Source: Candidatus Kryptoniota bacterium (GTDB lineage: Bacteria > Bacteroidota > Ignavibacteria > Kryptoniales > Kryptoniaceae). From it: a stretch of 63,480 bases of DNA. Both the position numbers and the translations under genes were made by a program. Positions 52,532 to 61,084 of this stretch are shown one piece after another; the first letter of the stretch is position 1, and each line of letters begins with the position of its first letter. Location of the stretch: assembly GCA_938074445.1 (NCBI GenBank), contig CALJEK010000034.1, forward strand, positions 1 through 63,480. Direction: 5' to 3'. Below the pieces are notes generated by a model. The model did no database searches and was not told the DNA's origin. It saw only the letters and a program-made list of their open reading frames with translations.

Positions 52532-52560
52532 AATATAACAAATTCATTTGTCAATGTCAA
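52532..52560 (-). promoter_or_regulatory. Predicted promoter of the cold shock gene
   Basis: Minus strand TTGACA (52560-52555), 17-nt spacer, TATATT (52537-52532), equal to TTG-N20-TATATTGT. Predicted start near 52525. It lies just after the DUF2723 gene stop at 52571. Confidence 0.75.
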
Positions 52561-52570
52561 ATTAATAAAA

Positions 52571-55276
52571 TTACTTTTTCTCTTGTTGATTCGCTTCATT
52601 GATTTTCATCTGCAACCTTGAAATTCTATCTTTAATCAGATATTGATATTGCTGTGGATAATAAGCGAGAACTTTGTTCAAAATGTCTATCGCCTTCTGA
52701 TACTCTCCCATCATCTCGTATAAGTTAACAAGTATCACATATGGATTATATTCCCCGTAGATATTCATTGGATCTCGATTTATTTGCTCAAGCGCTATCG
52801 GTTCAATTTCTTTCGCAATTTTCATAAACTTATCCCTTGCACCAACAATCTCATATAATCTTGCAACATCATAACGCAACCTGTAATCCATCGGCAAAAC
52901 ATCATTTGGAATCTTACTTTCCATACGATCGAGAACTTCAACAACTTTTGAAGTGTCCCTGTTATTCTCATAGTAGTAAATTGCAAGCTTCAAAAATGCA
53001 TTTCTATAATTCTGCATAAGATTTCTATCGGTTTCAAAGAAGTGAACCTTTGGGTTATCAAGATTTCTAAACTTAAATCCATAATGTGGCTCACGATAAA
53101 ATCCCTCTGGCTCATTAAACAAACATTGCCTCATTACATCCTCACGAATAAATGTTGGGGAACCCCTTGGATTCTTGAACGGAACCACCCTGTATGCAAG
53201 ACCTTCCATCCTCAAATATTCATCAAGCCCAATAAAATTATCTGGGGAAACAGTGACAGCAAAGTAAATCGGTCTTTCCCATTTGTTGGTCTCAATAATA
53301 TCGCGAACCATAATATCTTGAACTCTTATAGCTTTGATCTCACCAAATTGAATTGTATTCGGCATTATAAATGTTATTTTGCCCTGATTTATAATCGCAG
53401 TGTCTTTAATTCCAAACTTCTCATACACTTCTTTAGGAACAGGTATGCTGACTTCCTTTGGCTCCCACTGGACAAGCCCAAGTCGTCTTATTATGTTATC
53501 GCTCAAACTTATTGGAACCTTTTTCGCTCCATATGGCTCTTCATGCTTTAACTGCAAAATATACCAATCGGTATTAAGCAGGCTCAAATTGACAACCCTA
53601 ACATCCCTCCTCACACCTTCAACAACTTGAAGATACCACAATGGGAATGTATCATTATCACCGTTCGTAAATAAAATAGCGTCCTTTTCACAACTTTGCA
53701 GTAGATTATACGAATAATCCCACGGAACATAATTCCCACTTCTATCGTGATCGTCAAAGTTTTGAATAAACATATTGAAAGGCACGACAAAGATTGAAAC
53801 AACTAAAATCGCAACAGCATAGACCTTTTTAATTCCAGCCTTTATAGCTTCACTGACTAAATCGATCAATCCAGAAACCCCAATTCCAACCCAAATTGCA
53901 AACGCAAAGAATGACCCAACAAATACATAATCTCTTTCTCTTGGCTGTGGCTCTGGCATGTTAAGATAAATCGCAAGCCCAAGCCCTGTAACTATAAACA
54001 AAGCAAGGTAAGATAAGAACATTTTCCAATCTTTTCTATAGTGATAATACAAACCAAAAAGCCCAAAAAACAGAGGAAGAGCGAAATATCTATTTGGGAA
54101 TTCACTTGCTTTCCCCCAGCCACTTTCGGACTTTATAAATGCGACCGGCGCATCTTGAATATCGCCAGCCCGACCAACAAAATTCCACAGGAAATATCTC
54201 AAATACATATGGTTTAACTGATACCTTATAAAGAAATCCCAATCACTGCTGTATTTTTGATAGTTTTCTTGATGCGTTGGCTCTTGACTCCACCTTCTTT
54301 TAAATGGGGATGGCTGTTCACCATACTGCTCACGATTGAGATACTTAACGAATGCAACAAAATTATCCGGAGCATTTTCATTTATCGCAGGTCTATCGTT
54401 TGCCCTTATTATAATCAAAGCATAAGTTGTATAACCAAGAAAAACAAGGAAAACACCCGTTAAAAATGTAAATAAAACCCTTTGCTTGTGTTGATAAGCG
54501 TAATAAATTCCATATGAAACAGCGATCGCAATAATCGCAGGAACCACTGGCATATCATCAAGCATTGATGGTATCCAAAAAATTATAACCTTGTAAATCA
54601 GGAAAAATATTCCAACGGCTATTACACCCATTATTGTAAAACTTTTCAAATCAACGCTTTCCTTGATCCTAAAGTAAATTATCAAGGCAAGCGTAAAAAT
54701 TGTTAATATACTTAACAAATGAACCCCTATTGATAAACCAATTATATACGCAATCAAAAGGATCAACTTGTCACTTTCAATTTTATCCGCCTTCTCAAAC
54801 CATACCATTCCGAGCCATATTGCAAAACTCATCAAGAACAAGCTCGTCGCATAAACTTCAGCTTCCACAGCATTAAACCAAAACGTATCACTGAAAGCCA
54901 AGGTCAAAGCTCCAACAATGGGAGCTCCATAAACGGCAAGTTTATCAATAAATGTTCGTGGTTCAGGTTTCCACCTCAAAATTAATCTAACGGTTATCAG
55001 ATATAAAAATACCACTGTTAATGCGCTAACAAACGCGCTTATAAGGTTCACCCTCTTCCCAATATCTTGAGCTATGGGCAAAAGTGTTGCTATTCTACCA
55101 AGAATTATAAAAAATGGAGCACCTGGTGGATGAGGCACACCAAGAGAATACGACACAGCTATAAATTCACCGCAATCCCAAAAAGGAACGCTTGGTTGAA
55201 CCGTTAAAGCATACACGGCAAATGAAATCAAAAACAAAGCAAAAGCGATAATACGATCAATTTTATACCTGTTCAT
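52571..55276 (-). CDS. DUF2723 membrane protein (putative glycosyltransferase) with C-terminal TPR region
   Basis: A 901-residue polytopic protein. The N-terminal DUF2723 signature AVYALTVQPSVPFWDCGEFIAVSYSLGVPHPPGAPFFII (about 20-58) is followed by about eleven membrane helices up to residue 500, a soluble domain (about 505-730, NGDNDTFPLWYLQVVEG) and TPR-like helices (about 755-890). Its layout resembles the GT-C fold of protein O-mannosyltransferases, where the early loop Asp/Glu is catalytic; D-C-G-E-F is the candidate. The acceptor is unknown; glycosylation of envelope or secreted proteins is a reasonable guess. It overlaps hemW by 4 nt. Confidence 0.85.
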   Translation of the reverse strand: MNRYKIDRIIAFALFLISFAVYALTVQPSVPFWDCGEFIAVSYSLGVPHPPGAPFFIILGRIATLLPIAQDIGKRVNLISAFVSALTVVFLYLITVRLILRWKPEPRTFIDKLAVYGAPIVGALTLAFSDTFWFNAVEAEVYATSLFLMSFAIWLGMVWFEKADKIESDKLILLIAYIIGLSIGVHLLSILTIFTLALIIYFRIKESVDLKSFTIMGVIAVGIFFLIYKVIIFWIPSMLDDMPVVPAIIAIAVSYGIYYAYQHKQRVLFTFLTGVFLVFLGYTTYALIIIRANDRPAINENAPDNFVAFVKYLNREQYGEQPSPFKRRWSQEPTHQENYQKYSSDWDFFIRYQLNHMYLRYFLWNFVGRAGDIQDAPVAFIKSESGWGKASEFPNRYFALPLFFGLFGLYYHYRKDWKMFLSYLALFIVTGLGLAIYLNMPEPQPRERDYVFVGSFFAFAIWVGIGVSGLIDLVSEAIKAGIKKVYAVAILVVSIFVVPFNMFIQNFDDHDRSGNYVPWDYSYNLLQSCEKDAILFTNGDNDTFPLWYLQVVEGVRRDVRVVNLSLLNTDWYILQLKHEEPYGAKKVPISLSDNIIRRLGLVQWEPKEVSIPVPKEVYEKFGIKDTAIINQGKITFIMPNTIQFGEIKAIRVQDIMVRDIIETNKWERPIYFAVTVSPDNFIGLDEYLRMEGLAYRVVPFKNPRGSPTFIREDVMRQCLFNEPEGFYREPHYGFKFRNLDNPKVHFFETDRNLMQNYRNAFLKLAIYYYENNRDTSKVVEVLDRMESKIPNDVLPMDYRLRYDVARLYEIVGARDKFMKIAKEIEPIALEQINRDPMNIYGEYNPYVILVNLYEMMGEYQKAIDILNKVLAYYPQQYQYLIKDRISRLQMKINEANQQEKK

Positions 55277-56430
55277 CTTGAAACATATTTTATTTTTGAA
55301 ATTAAATTAACAGCAATCTCATCGCAAACAGAAAAACCTTTACGGGTCAATCTGACCTTAAAATTATCTATCTCAACAAAGCCAAGTTTTTCAAGTTCAA
55401 TTAATTCCTCTCTAATTTCGCCACCAAGAAAATCAAAACCAAATTTTTCTTTAAACTTCTCTAAATCAACCCCGGTGCTCCGCAAGCCAAGATAAATAAA
55501 CTCCTCAACCATCTTCTCGGCGTCCAAAATTTCAAAATTAGCAATTGGCAACTTATTTAAATCAATCGCTTTTAAATATTTATTTAAGTTCGCTACATTC
55601 CACCATCTTTTATTCAACCAAAAGGAGTGAGCGGATGGACCAAAACCGAGGTAATTTTCGTGTTTCCAATATTTTAAGTTGTGTCTACATTCAAAACCCT
55701 CATAAGCGTAGTTCGAAACCTCATAATGAATATAACCAGCGTCTTCAAGGGTCTCCATCGTTGTCTCATATAACTCAGCTTGTTTGAACTCGTCTGGTAA
55801 TTTAACCTCGCCACTTCTGACAAGTTCGTAAAGTGGAGTTCCACTCTCGACAATCAAATTATACGCTGATATGTGCGGAACATTAAGTTCAATCGCTTTG
55901 TGTAAATTTTCAGCCCAGTCCCTCACATTTTGACCGGGCAACCCGAAAATTAAATCAACGCTTATATTTTCAAACCCAGATTCAAATGCAAATTTAACAC
56001 ACTCAACGGCATCCTTGCTTGTGTGAATTCGACCAAGAAATTTCAAATCTTCATCAAAAAACGATTGAATCCCAAAACTTAAACGATTAATCCCAACTTT
56101 TCTAAACGAAAAAAGTTTTTCTCTGTTAACCGTTCCTGGATTTGCTTCAACTGTTATTTCAACATCTTGAGAAATGCAGAAATTTTTATACAACGAATTT
56201 AAAATCCTTTCAATTTGAGAAACTTCAAGAAGCGATGGGGTCCCACCACCGAAATAAACAGTATCAAAACAGGCTGTTTCAATAAAGTCAGACTCCCTCC
56301 TAAAAATTTCAATCTCTCGTAAAATTGAATTCACAAAAGAGTCAATCCAACCCAAGTCTTCAACAGAGTAAAAATCGCAATAAATACATTTCCTTTCGCA
56401 AAATGGTATGTGAATATAAATTCCGCTCAT
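55273..56430 (-). CDS. hemW: HemW-like radical SAM protein
   Basis: A 385-residue HemW/HemN-like protein. The radical SAM motif is in IPFCERKCIYCDFYS near residue 10; FGGGTPSLL, EANPGTVNREK, GINRLSFGIQSF and DLIFGLPGQ follow, and HNLKYWKHENYLGFGPSAHSFW is typical of HemW. HemW is thought to deliver heme rather than act as a coproporphyrinogen oxidase. I chose ATG 56430: it overlaps the lepB stop by 4 nt (ATGA), and the product then begins MSGIYIHIPFC. A longer start at 56457 would overlap lepB further. It also overlaps the DUF2723 gene by 4 nt. Confidence 0.92.
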   Translation of the reverse strand: MSGIYIHIPFCERKCIYCDFYSVEDLGWIDSFVNSILREIEIFRRESDFIETACFDTVYFGGGTPSLLEVSQIERILNSLYKNFCISQDVEITVEANPGTVNREKLFSFRKVGINRLSFGIQSFFDEDLKFLGRIHTSKDAVECVKFAFESGFENISVDLIFGLPGQNVRDWAENLHKAIELNVPHISAYNLIVESGTPLYELVRSGEVKLPDEFKQAELYETTMETLEDAGYIHYEVSNYAYEGFECRHNLKYWKHENYLGFGPSAHSFWLNKRWWNVANLNKYLKAIDLNKLPIANFEILDAEKMVEEFIYLGLRSTGVDLEKFKEKFGFDFLGGEIREELIELEKLGFVEIDNFKVRLTRKGFSVCDEIAVNLISKIKYVSR

Positions 56431-57320
56431 CTTATTCTTTTGCCTATCCTTTCCCATCTAATTGATTTTATTTTCTCAGGCAGATTTAAAATTGGAATGT
56501 TTGAATTCCACGACCAATAAATAAAACTTGCCTTGCCGATGATGTTATCCACTGGCACAAAACCCCAATATCTGCTATCCAAACTATTATTTCTATTATC
56601 CCCCATCACAAAAACATAATCTCTCTCGAATATATATTTTCTTGCTTCAATACCGTCAATCAAAACCCTATCACCATATTCAACCCTATGCCCTTCTCTT
56701 TCAATTATTATCTTCCATCGCTTTATATTTTCCTCTGTTAACTCTACCTCCATACCTTTAAATGGAACTATAATCGGACCGTAGTTATCCTCGTTAAAAT
56801 CAGAGCCTTCTGGGAAGATATACGGATTTGGGATACCCTTCGGTGTTATAAAGTCATAATTTACCTTTATAGTTGGAGGTTCGGGAAACCTTGAGCCATT
56901 TATATAAACTACTTTATCTTTTATTTGAATAACATCACCGGGGAGCCCAATTATTCTTTTTATGTAGTTGACATTTTCACTTGCTTCAATTTCACTTTTC
57001 TCGCCAGGGAATTTAAAAACTACAATGTCGCCATGTTTGAGCGAGGAAATTAGCGGTAAAATTTTAACTTGAGGTATCTCGATCCTTGTAAAAGGAACGT
57101 ATTTTGGCGTTTTTACGGGAAATCCAACCTTAGAAACTATTATAAAGTCACCAGGCAAAAGCGTATCCTCCATAGAGCCAGAAGGAATTCTAAAGGCTTC
57201 AAAAATAAATGACTTTATAAAAAGTGCAAATATAACCGCTATAAGCAAAGGTCTGAGCCATTTCCTCATTTCTGTTTCTTCTTGAGCCTCGTTCGCAAGT
57301 TGTTCGTAATCTCGATTCAT
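56427..57320 (-). CDS. lepB: Signal peptidase I (second of a tandem pair)
   Basis: A 297-residue signal peptidase with one clear membrane helix (about 23-42). Catalytic Ser in FRIPSGSMEDTLLPGDFIIVSK (about residue 48), catalytic Lys in YIKRIIGLPGD, and the C-terminal box VFVMGDNRNNSLDSRYWG. It cleaves Sec/Tat signal peptides at the periplasmic face. Only about 8 nt separate it from the other lepB; the two share motif order and insertions (P-x-I-F-P-x-G-x-x-F-N-E-D-N-Y-G-P-I), so they come from a tandem duplication. Confidence 0.95.
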   Translation of the reverse strand: MNRDYEQLANEAQEETEMRKWLRPLLIAVIFALFIKSFIFEAFRIPSGSMEDTLLPGDFIIVSKVGFPVKTPKYVPFTRIEIPQVKILPLISSLKHGDIVVFKFPGEKSEIEASENVNYIKRIIGLPGDVIQIKDKVVYINGSRFPEPPTIKVNYDFITPKGIPNPYIFPEGSDFNEDNYGPIIVPFKGMEVELTEENIKRWKIIIEREGHRVEYGDRVLIDGIEARKYIFERDYVFVMGDNRNNSLDSRYWGFVPVDNIIGKASFIYWSWNSNIPILNLPEKIKSIRWERIGKRIR

Positions 57321-57328
57321 TTTCCAAC

Positions 57329-58228
57329 TTATTTAATTATCATGCCAATTCTGTTAAACTTAATTGAAAAAATCTTAGCAAATATGTTATAGATCGGTAT
57401 ATCCGGATTCCACGACCAATAAACAATAATCGGCGCTCCAACAATATATTTATCTGGGACGAAACCCCAGAAACGACTGTCCAAGCTATTATCTCGGTTA
57501 TCCCCCATCATAAAGTAATAATCATGTTCAACGGTATATTCATTCTTTTCAACCCCGTCAATGTAAACTTTTCCATTTTTAATTTCAATTGAGTGTCCCT
57601 CTCTTTTTACAAACGTTTCCCAAGCGTCAAAATTTGAAAGTTCAATTTTTATAACATCCCCTTTTTTGGGAACAACAATCGGACCGTAATTATCTTCATT
57701 AAATGGTGCTCCCTTTGGGAAAATTCTCGGATCAGGTTGATCTTTAGGCAAAATGTAAGGTCTTTCAAACTTAACATATTTTGGATTTGGGAATATCTCA
57801 CCGTTTACATAAACAACTTTGTCGATGATTTGAATTGTATCCCCAGGAACTCCGATACATCTCTTCAAGTAGTAAATCATAGCTGGGTGTCTCACCTCAT
57901 CTCGATAACCCGGAAACTCAAAAACTACCACATCACCACGATTTACCTTCCACAAACTTGGTATCACAATATATGGCAAACGAATCGATGTTAAAGGTAT
58001 GTTTCTCGGCGTTGCAAGGTTGTAGATAAATTTATTAACAAAAAGGAAATCACCAGCCATTACGGTATCTTCCATCGAGGATGTTGGAACCGCAAATGAA
58101 GCAATGACAAAACTATTTAAGACGAGGAAAATTCCAAAAACAACAACAAATTCTTTAACAAAATTATAAATTTTCTCCTTTAGAGTTCGTGGTTTCTTTT
58201 TAGCTTTTGGGTCTTTTTTTTGTGGCAT
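57329..58228 (-). CDS. lepB: Signal peptidase I (first of a tandem pair)
   Basis: A 299-residue signal peptidase. A basic N-terminus (KKDPKAKKKPRTLKEK) precedes the membrane helix (about 30-48). Catalytic Ser in FAVPTSSMEDTVMAGDFLFVNK, catalytic Lys in YLKRCIGVPGD and the box YFMMGDNRDNSLDSRFWG are all present, so both copies look active. It follows lepA by 18 nt, recalling the common lepA-lepB pairing. The two copies differ in the substrate-contact region (SGSMEDTLL against TSSMEDTVM), perhaps giving different signal-peptide preference. Confidence 0.95.
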   Translation of the reverse strand: MPQKKDPKAKKKPRTLKEKIYNFVKEFVVVFGIFLVLNSFVIASFAVPTSSMEDTVMAGDFLFVNKFIYNLATPRNIPLTSIRLPYIVIPSLWKVNRGDVVVFEFPGYRDEVRHPAMIYYLKRCIGVPGDTIQIIDKVVYVNGEIFPNPKYVKFERPYILPKDQPDPRIFPKGAPFNEDNYGPIVVPKKGDVIKIELSNFDAWETFVKREGHSIEIKNGKVYIDGVEKNEYTVEHDYYFMMGDNRDNSLDSRFWGFVPDKYIVGAPIIVYWSWNPDIPIYNIFAKIFSIKFNRIGMIIK

Positions 58229-58246
58229 TTTAAAGAAATTTTTGTT

Positions 58247-60055
58247 TTAATCGTTATCTATCGTGAGGACTGCAAGGAATGCTTCTTGTGGGACCTCAAC
58301 TCTGCCGATTTGTTTCATTCGTTTTTTCCCTTCTTTTTGTTTTTCAAGTAACTTTCGCTTTCTCGTAACATCACCACCGTAACACTTTGCTAAGACATTT
58401 TTTCTCAATGGCTTAATTACATCCCTAGCTATAACCTTGCTCCCAATCGCTGCTTGAATTACAACCTCAAAAAGTTGTCTTGGAATAAGTTCCCTAAGTT
58501 TTGAACATAATTTCCGTCCATAATCGTACGCCTTGCTTCTGTGCACAACAAAGGAAAGGGCATCAACTGGTTCACCGTTCAAAAGTATATCAAGCTTTAC
58601 AAGGTCAGATTCCCTATAGTTGAGAAATTCATAGTCAAACGAAGCATATCCTCGGGAAAGGGATTTTAATTTATCGTAAAAATCAAAAATTATCTCTGAA
58701 AGTGGAAGTTCATACTCAAGGATTGCTCTGTCAGCGGAAACATAGTGCGTTGTTTTATAAATTCCTCTTCTATCTGAACAAAGCTTCATCAAAGAGCCGA
58801 TGTACTCAGATGGGGTTATTATTTGTGCACGCACATAGGGTTCTTCAATATGATCGATCTCTCCGGGGTTGGGCATATCAGTCGGATTGTTTACAAATAT
58901 AACTTCCCCATTCCTTTTCACGACCTTATATACTACGTTTGGGACGGTTGTAACGATGTTAAGAGCAAACTCCCTCTCAAGGCGTTCTTGAACTATTTCC
59001 ATGTGCAGTAGTCCGAGAAATCCACATCTAAACCCATGTCCCAAAGCCGAAGAACTTTCGGGTTCAAAAACAATAGCAGCGTCGTTTAATCTTAATTTTT
59101 CAAGAGCATCTCTCAATTCTTGATAATTTTCAGAATCAGCTGGGAAAAATCCAGCATAAACCATTGGCTTCACCTCACGATATCCCGGGAGAGGTTTCTT
59201 AGCGGGATTATTAGCGAGCGTGATTGTATCTCCCACCCTTGTGTCATGAACATCTTTCACACCGGCGATTAAATATCCCACCATCCCTGTTGTAAGCTTA
59301 CCAGTTCTAATTCTATCAAGTTTTAAAATTCCAACTTCTTCAGCTTCAAAAATTTTTCCATTTGCAAAAAATGTAATTTTATCCCTTTCTTTTAACTCAC
59401 CATCGAAAACTCGCAAGTAAACGATAACACCGCGATAAGAATCATACTTTGAATCAAAAATGAGAGCTCTTAAAGGTTCTTCTGGATTTCCCTTTGGCGG
59501 TGGAATTCTTTCAACAATTGCTTCCAGAAGCTTATCAACCCCATATCCTGTCTTAGCACTTACAAGAATAATTTCATCTTCTTTACAGCCGATCAAATCT
59601 ATGATTTGGGCTTTGACTGTTTCAATCATTGTCTTGGCAGCGGGTAAATCAATTTTATTTATCACGGGGATGATCTCAAGCCCTGCATCAACTGCCATAT
59701 AAAGGTTGCTTATCGTTTGAGCTTCTACGCCTTGAGTTGCGTCAACGACAAGAATTGCACCCTCACTTGCAGCAAGAGCTCTTGAAACTTCATACGAAAA
59801 ATCAACATGCCCAGGTGTGTCAATCAAGTTGAAAATGTATTCATTACCATCATTAGCTACATATCGCATTTGGATTGGGTGTGATTTTATTGTGATCCCG
59901 CGCTCGCGTTCAAGATCCATATTATCAAGCACTTGTTCTACCATTTGTCTTTCGGGGATTGTTCCAGTTTTTTCCAAAAGTCTGTCCGCAAGCGTTGATT
60001 TACCGTGGTCAATATGCGCAATGATGCAAAAGTTTCTTATTCTGTCAACGCTCAT
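58247..60055 (-). CDS. lepA: Elongation factor 4 (LepA)
   Basis: A 602-residue translational GTPase. G1 is [10 protein letters not shown]2 R-G-I-T-I-K-S, G3 DTPGHVDF, G4 NKID and G5 SAKTGYGV. LepA-specific features include [31 protein letters not shown]-type sequence around residue 350 and a C-terminal domain ending with [21 protein letters not shown]. It helps ribosome function and assembly under stress. It heads lepA-lepB-lepB-hemW-DUF2723 and has its own predicted promoter. Confidence 0.97.
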   Translation of the reverse strand: MSVDRIRNFCIIAHIDHGKSTLADRLLEKTGTIPERQMVEQVLDNMDLERERGITIKSHPIQMRYVANDGNEYIFNLIDTPGHVDFSYEVSRALAASEGAILVVDATQGVEAQTISNLYMAVDAGLEIIPVINKIDLPAAKTMIETVKAQIIDLIGCKEDEIILVSAKTGYGVDKLLEAIVERIPPPKGNPEEPLRALIFDSKYDSYRGVIVYLRVFDGELKERDKITFFANGKIFEAEEVGILKLDRIRTGKLTTGMVGYLIAGVKDVHDTRVGDTITLANNPAKKPLPGYREVKPMVYAGFFPADSENYQELRDALEKLRLNDAAIVFEPESSSALGHGFRCGFLGLLHMEIVQERLEREFALNIVTTVPNVVYKVVKRNGEVIFVNNPTDMPNPGEIDHIEEPYVRAQIITPSEYIGSLMKLCSDRRGIYKTTHYVSADRAILEYELPLSEIIFDFYDKLKSLSRGYASFDYEFLNYRESDLVKLDILLNGEPVDALSFVVHRSKAYDYGRKLCSKLRELIPRQLFEVVIQAAIGSKVIARDVIKPLRKNVLAKCYGGDVTRKRKLLEKQKEGKKRMKQIGRVEVPQEAFLAVLTIDND

Positions 60056-60101
60056 TTCTTCTGCACAGATGCCTTTGTTTAAAACACCTTAACTTTTGAA
60101 A

Positions 60102-60130
60102 AATATAAGAACAGGAAGTTTAAAATTCAA
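60102..60130 (-). promoter_or_regulatory. Predicted promoter of the lepA operon
   Basis: Minus strand TTGAAT (60130-60125), 17-nt spacer, TATATT (60107-60102) followed by TT, that is TTG-N20-TATATTTT. Predicted start near 60095, about 40 nt before the lepA ATG. Confidence 0.6.
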
Positions 60131-60152
60131 AAACTATTTAAATCGCATAAAA

Positions 60153-60809
60153 TTATTTCCCCGAAGTTTCACCCGCGATTAAGTTTATCGTCTTGAAATG
60201 AACCTTCGCAATATTTGACAATTCATCCCTACCGAATTTTTTAACGATTTCATTCGCAGTTGAAATCACCTTAGGTGAGACACCTTTAGGTAATTCAATT
60301 TCATATTTCTTGGAGATTTCCTTAAGTTGGGTTATAAACTCAGCCCTCGCCAGTATAGAAGCTGAAGCCACAGCTGGATCAATTTCAGCTTTGTGCTTTT
60401 GGATTAATTCGATCTTCTTTCCTCTTTTCATCAGCGCATTTAAAAGGTATAATTCATCGCCAAAACGGTCTGAAATCGCTCTCTTAACATTTAATTTTTT
60501 CTCTTCAGCCTTTTCAAGAAGATTTTCTATTACTCGCGCATGCCCCCAAGCAAGCAAACGATTAAGGTTCAAATTTTTTGTGAGTTCATTATATCTTTTG
60601 GGTTTAATGACGACAACATCATAGATGCAAGATTTCTTTATCTCGTTAGCAAGTTCAAGAACTCTCTTATCCGACAATTTTTTTGAATCTTTAACTCCCA
60701 ATTTTAAAAGTTCCTCATTCAATGAGTTATTTGATATAACCCCTGCAATTACAAGTGGACCAAAGAAATCACCTTTTCCGGATTCATCAACGCCAATGTA
60801 AAATTCCAT
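60153..60809 (-). CDS. rnhC: Ribonuclease HIII-like enzyme lacking the N-terminal TBP-like domain
   Basis: A 218-residue type 2 RNase H that removes RNA from RNA-DNA hybrids. The N-terminal motif GVDESGKGDFFGPLVIAG is the HIII form; later acidic residues are in VKDSKKLSD (about 38), AISDRFGDELYL (about 110) and AEIDPAVASASILARAEF (about 143). RNase HIII proteins usually carry about 80 more residues, a TBP-like substrate-binding domain; here the catalytic domain starts at residue 5. No in-frame extension is apparent upstream, and a promoter lies only 23 nt away. It is divergent from tRNA-His. Confidence 0.88.
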   Translation of the reverse strand: MEFYIGVDESGKGDFFGPLVIAGVISNNSLNEELLKLGVKDSKKLSDKRVLELANEIKKSCIYDVVVIKPKRYNELTKNLNLNRLLAWGHARVIENLLEKAEEKKLNVKRAISDRFGDELYLLNALMKRGKKIELIQKHKAEIDPAVASASILARAEFITQLKEISKKYEIELPKGVSPKVISTANEIVKKFGRDELSNIAKVHFKTINLIAGETSGK

Positions 60810-60831
60810 AACAGCAGTGAGAAATTTTTTT

Positions 60832-60862
60832 CAAAGTTAAAAAAGTTTTTAAATTTTAACAA
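60832..60862 (-). promoter_or_regulatory. Predicted promoter of rnhC
   Basis: Minus strand TTG (60862-60860), 20-nt spacer, TAACTTTG (60839-60832), a perfect TAnnTTTG. Predicted start near 60825, leader about 16 nt. Confidence 0.55.
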
Positions 60863-60880
60863 CGCAATTGAGCGCAGGAA

Positions 60881-60912
60881 TTTGCAAAACTTGAGAAATT
60901 TTTCTATATTTG
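60881..60912 (+). promoter_or_regulatory. Predicted promoter of the tRNA-His/tRNA-Glu pair
   Basis: TTTG (60881-60884), 20-nt spacer, TATATTTG (60905-60912), a perfect match to the Bacteroidota TTTG and TAnnTTTG elements. It ends 12 nt before the tRNA-His 5' end, so the precursor leader would be only about 5 nt. Confidence 0.7.
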
Positions 60913-60924
60913 TAATGCTTTCAC

Positions 60925-60999
60925 GGTGAGTATAGCTCAACCGGTCAGAGCGCCAGGTTGTGGCCCTGGAGGTTGCGGGTTCGAGTCCCGCTACTCACC
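60925..60999 (+). tRNA. tRNA-His (GTG)
   Basis: Complete cloverleaf. Acceptor GTGAGTA pairs with TACTCAC; the extra 5' G (-1) at 60925 pairs with the discriminator C (60999), the identity feature of tRNA-His. Anticodon stem CCAGG/CCTGG with loop TTGTGGC gives GTG. T-arm GCGGG TTCGAGT CCCGC. CCA is not encoded directly after the discriminator. Confidence 0.98.
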
Positions 61000-61008
61000 C
61001 CCCACAAA

Positions 61009-61081
61009 GCCCCCATCGTCTAGAGGCCTAGGACACAGGCTTTTCAAGCCTGGAACGCGGGTTCGAATCCCGCTGGGGGCG
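61009..61081 (+). tRNA. tRNA-Glu (TTC)
   Basis: Acceptor GCCCCCA pairs with TGGGGGC, discriminator G. Anticodon stem CAGGC/GCCTG with loop TTTTCAA gives TTC. T-arm GCGGG TTCGAAT CCCGC. CCA is not encoded. It follows tRNA-His by 9 nt and ends 3 nt before the convergent ubiE stop. Confidence 0.98.
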
Positions 61082-61084
61082 CTA

